NCBI RefSeq assembly: GCF_004135625.1
Contig: NZ_SDPV01000002.1
Location: 1 to 64,000, forward strand
Source of the DNA: Pelagerythrobacter rhizovicinus
Lineage (GTDB): Bacteria > Pseudomonadota > Alphaproteobacteria > Sphingomonadales > Sphingomonadaceae
DNA length: 64,000 nt
Reading direction: 5' to 3'
In this document: positions 63,347 to 64,000 of the stretch, in pieces
How the letters are laid out: the number at the start of each line of letters is the position of its first letter
Position numbering within the stretch: position 1 is the first letter of the stretch
Translations under genes and position numbers: made by a program
The notes under the pieces: model-generated
The model's database searches: none
What the model saw: the letters and a program-made list of their open reading frames with translations, nothing else
What the model was told of the DNA's origin: nothing

Positions 63347-64000
63347 CGGCACCCTTCTTTTCACCGAACTGACGCTTTCGCTCGGCCGTGAGACGGTCGG
63401 GCTGGTCGGCCGCAACGGGTCGGGAAAATCGACATTGCTGGCCATCCTTGCCGGCGAACGCGAGCCGACCGCCGGAATCGCGACCCGGACGGCGCGGATC
63501 GCCATGTTGCGGCAAGTGCAGCCGCACCACGGCAGCGTGGCCGAGGCGCTGGGCATCGCGGAGGATCTTGCGCGCTTGCGCAGGCTCGATGCGGGCCAAG
63601 GCTCGGTCGAGGATGCGGGTCTGGCCGACTGGACTCTCGAACAGCGCCTGGAAGACGCATTCGCCAGCGTTAAACTGTCGGGCATCGTTCCCGATCGTTC
63701 GGTCGGATCCCTCAGTGGCGGCGAGCGGACGAGGCTCGGCCTGGCTGCGATGTTGCTCGGCGAACCCGAAGTGCTGCTGATGGACGAGCCGACCAACAAT
63801 CTCGACGCTGACGGGCGCGAGGCCATTGGCGAACTACTCGCCGGTTGGCCCGGCGGCGCTCTCGTCGCCAGCCACGACCGAGCGCTGCTCGAGGGCATGG
63901 ACCGGATCGTGCAACTTTCGCCGGTCGGCGTCTTCTCCTTCGGTGGCGGATGGAGCGCCTTCGTCGAGGCGCGCGATGCCGAACGCGAGCGCGCCCGTGA
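63300..64000 (+). CDS. ABC-F family ATPase, N-terminal part (runs off the window)
   Basis: 233 codons visible, frame open to the window end. First nucleotide-binding domain: Walker A GRNGSGKST (37-45), signature LSGGERT (138-144), Walker B LLMDEPTNNLD (159-169) and the switch SHD. No membrane helices. ABC-F proteins bind the ribosomal E site and rescue stalled or antibiotic-bound ribosomes. Whether it is Uup-, EttA- or resistance-type cannot be told. Confidence 0.9.
   Translation, partial: MSALLTIDRLSAAAPDGTLLFTELTLSLGRETVGLVGRNGSGKSTLLAILAGEREPTAGIATRTARIAMLRQVQPHHGSVAEALGIAEDLARLRRLDAGQGSVEDAGLADWTLEQRLEDAFASVKLSGIVPDRSVGSLSGGERTRLGLAAMLLGEPEVLLMDEPTNNLDADGREAIGELLAGWPGGALVASHDRALLEGMDRIVQLSPVGVFSFGGGWSAFVEARDAERERAR

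Overview
The window is a high-GC alphaproteobacterial chromosome segment, most likely from Sphingomonadales (Erythrobacteraceae-like; inference). Supporting signs are the separate F0 ATP synthase operon with a b' subunit (atpI-B-E-F'-F), the TIGR02300/FYDLN - aroA - cmk - rpsA cluster, the ffh-rpsP-rimM...trmD-rplS group, many alphaproteobacterial family proteins, and many short palindromic repeats between genes of the GTCATCCCAGC...GCTGGGAT kind.

Region 1 (1-18258) is an accessory island. A VirB-type type IV secretion (T4SS) operon (virB3-B4-B6-B8-B9-B10-B11, minus strand) has virB2 placed divergently on the plus strand. Both flanks carry the same module: a small secreted YD-repeat protein followed by a large RHS protein with a Sec signal peptide (minus strand: 2137-2349 and 1-2078, the latter running off the window; plus strand: 10409-10990 and 11076-15431). 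No VirD4, VirB5, VirB7 or VirB1 is seen. The complete RHS protein ends in a URI/GIY-YIG-like nuclease domain and is followed by an Imm26-like immunity gene. Then comes a graveyard of RHS C-terminal cassettes: an orphan RHS core with a restriction-endonuclease-fold-like toxin plus its immunity gene, a toxin tail remnant plus a DUF4304-like immunity gene, and a further remnant. This looks like a polymorphic-toxin system tied to a stripped-down T4SS and is the most unusual object in the window.

Region 2 (18492-37500) is mostly housekeeping: dnaN; fabD-fabG; ldcA and mpl (murein peptide recycling, divergent); a DUF808 membrane protein; the rpsF-rpsR-rplI operon; amn with a coupled GNAT gene; a beta-propeller/zinc-protease-like/rimK operon (RimK modifies ribosomal protein S6, encoded nearby); an M2 zinc peptidase; small metabolic enzymes; asd; rplS.

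Region 3 (37496-44160) is the ffh-rpsP-rimM-trmD-rplS group, interrupted between rimM and trmD by about 2.9 kb carrying an oxidoreductase, a vapBC toxin-antitoxin pair, a LysR regulator and a small ORF. Both rimM and trmD carry in-frame, translated copies of the same palindromic repeat family. A tRNA-Ala(GGC) follows, next to a long imperfect inverted repeat.

Region 4 (44455-64000) holds the FYDLN protein, aroA, cmk and rpsA separated by repeat-rich spacers, gloB, an FMN reductase whose ribosome binding site lies inside a hairpin, the F0 ATP synthase operon, the ydbL/ynbE/ydbH envelope operon, radC, an MscS channel, an ArsR-SRPBCC-DUF1801 operon, and the start of an ABC-F ATPase that is overlapped by a short upstream ORF.
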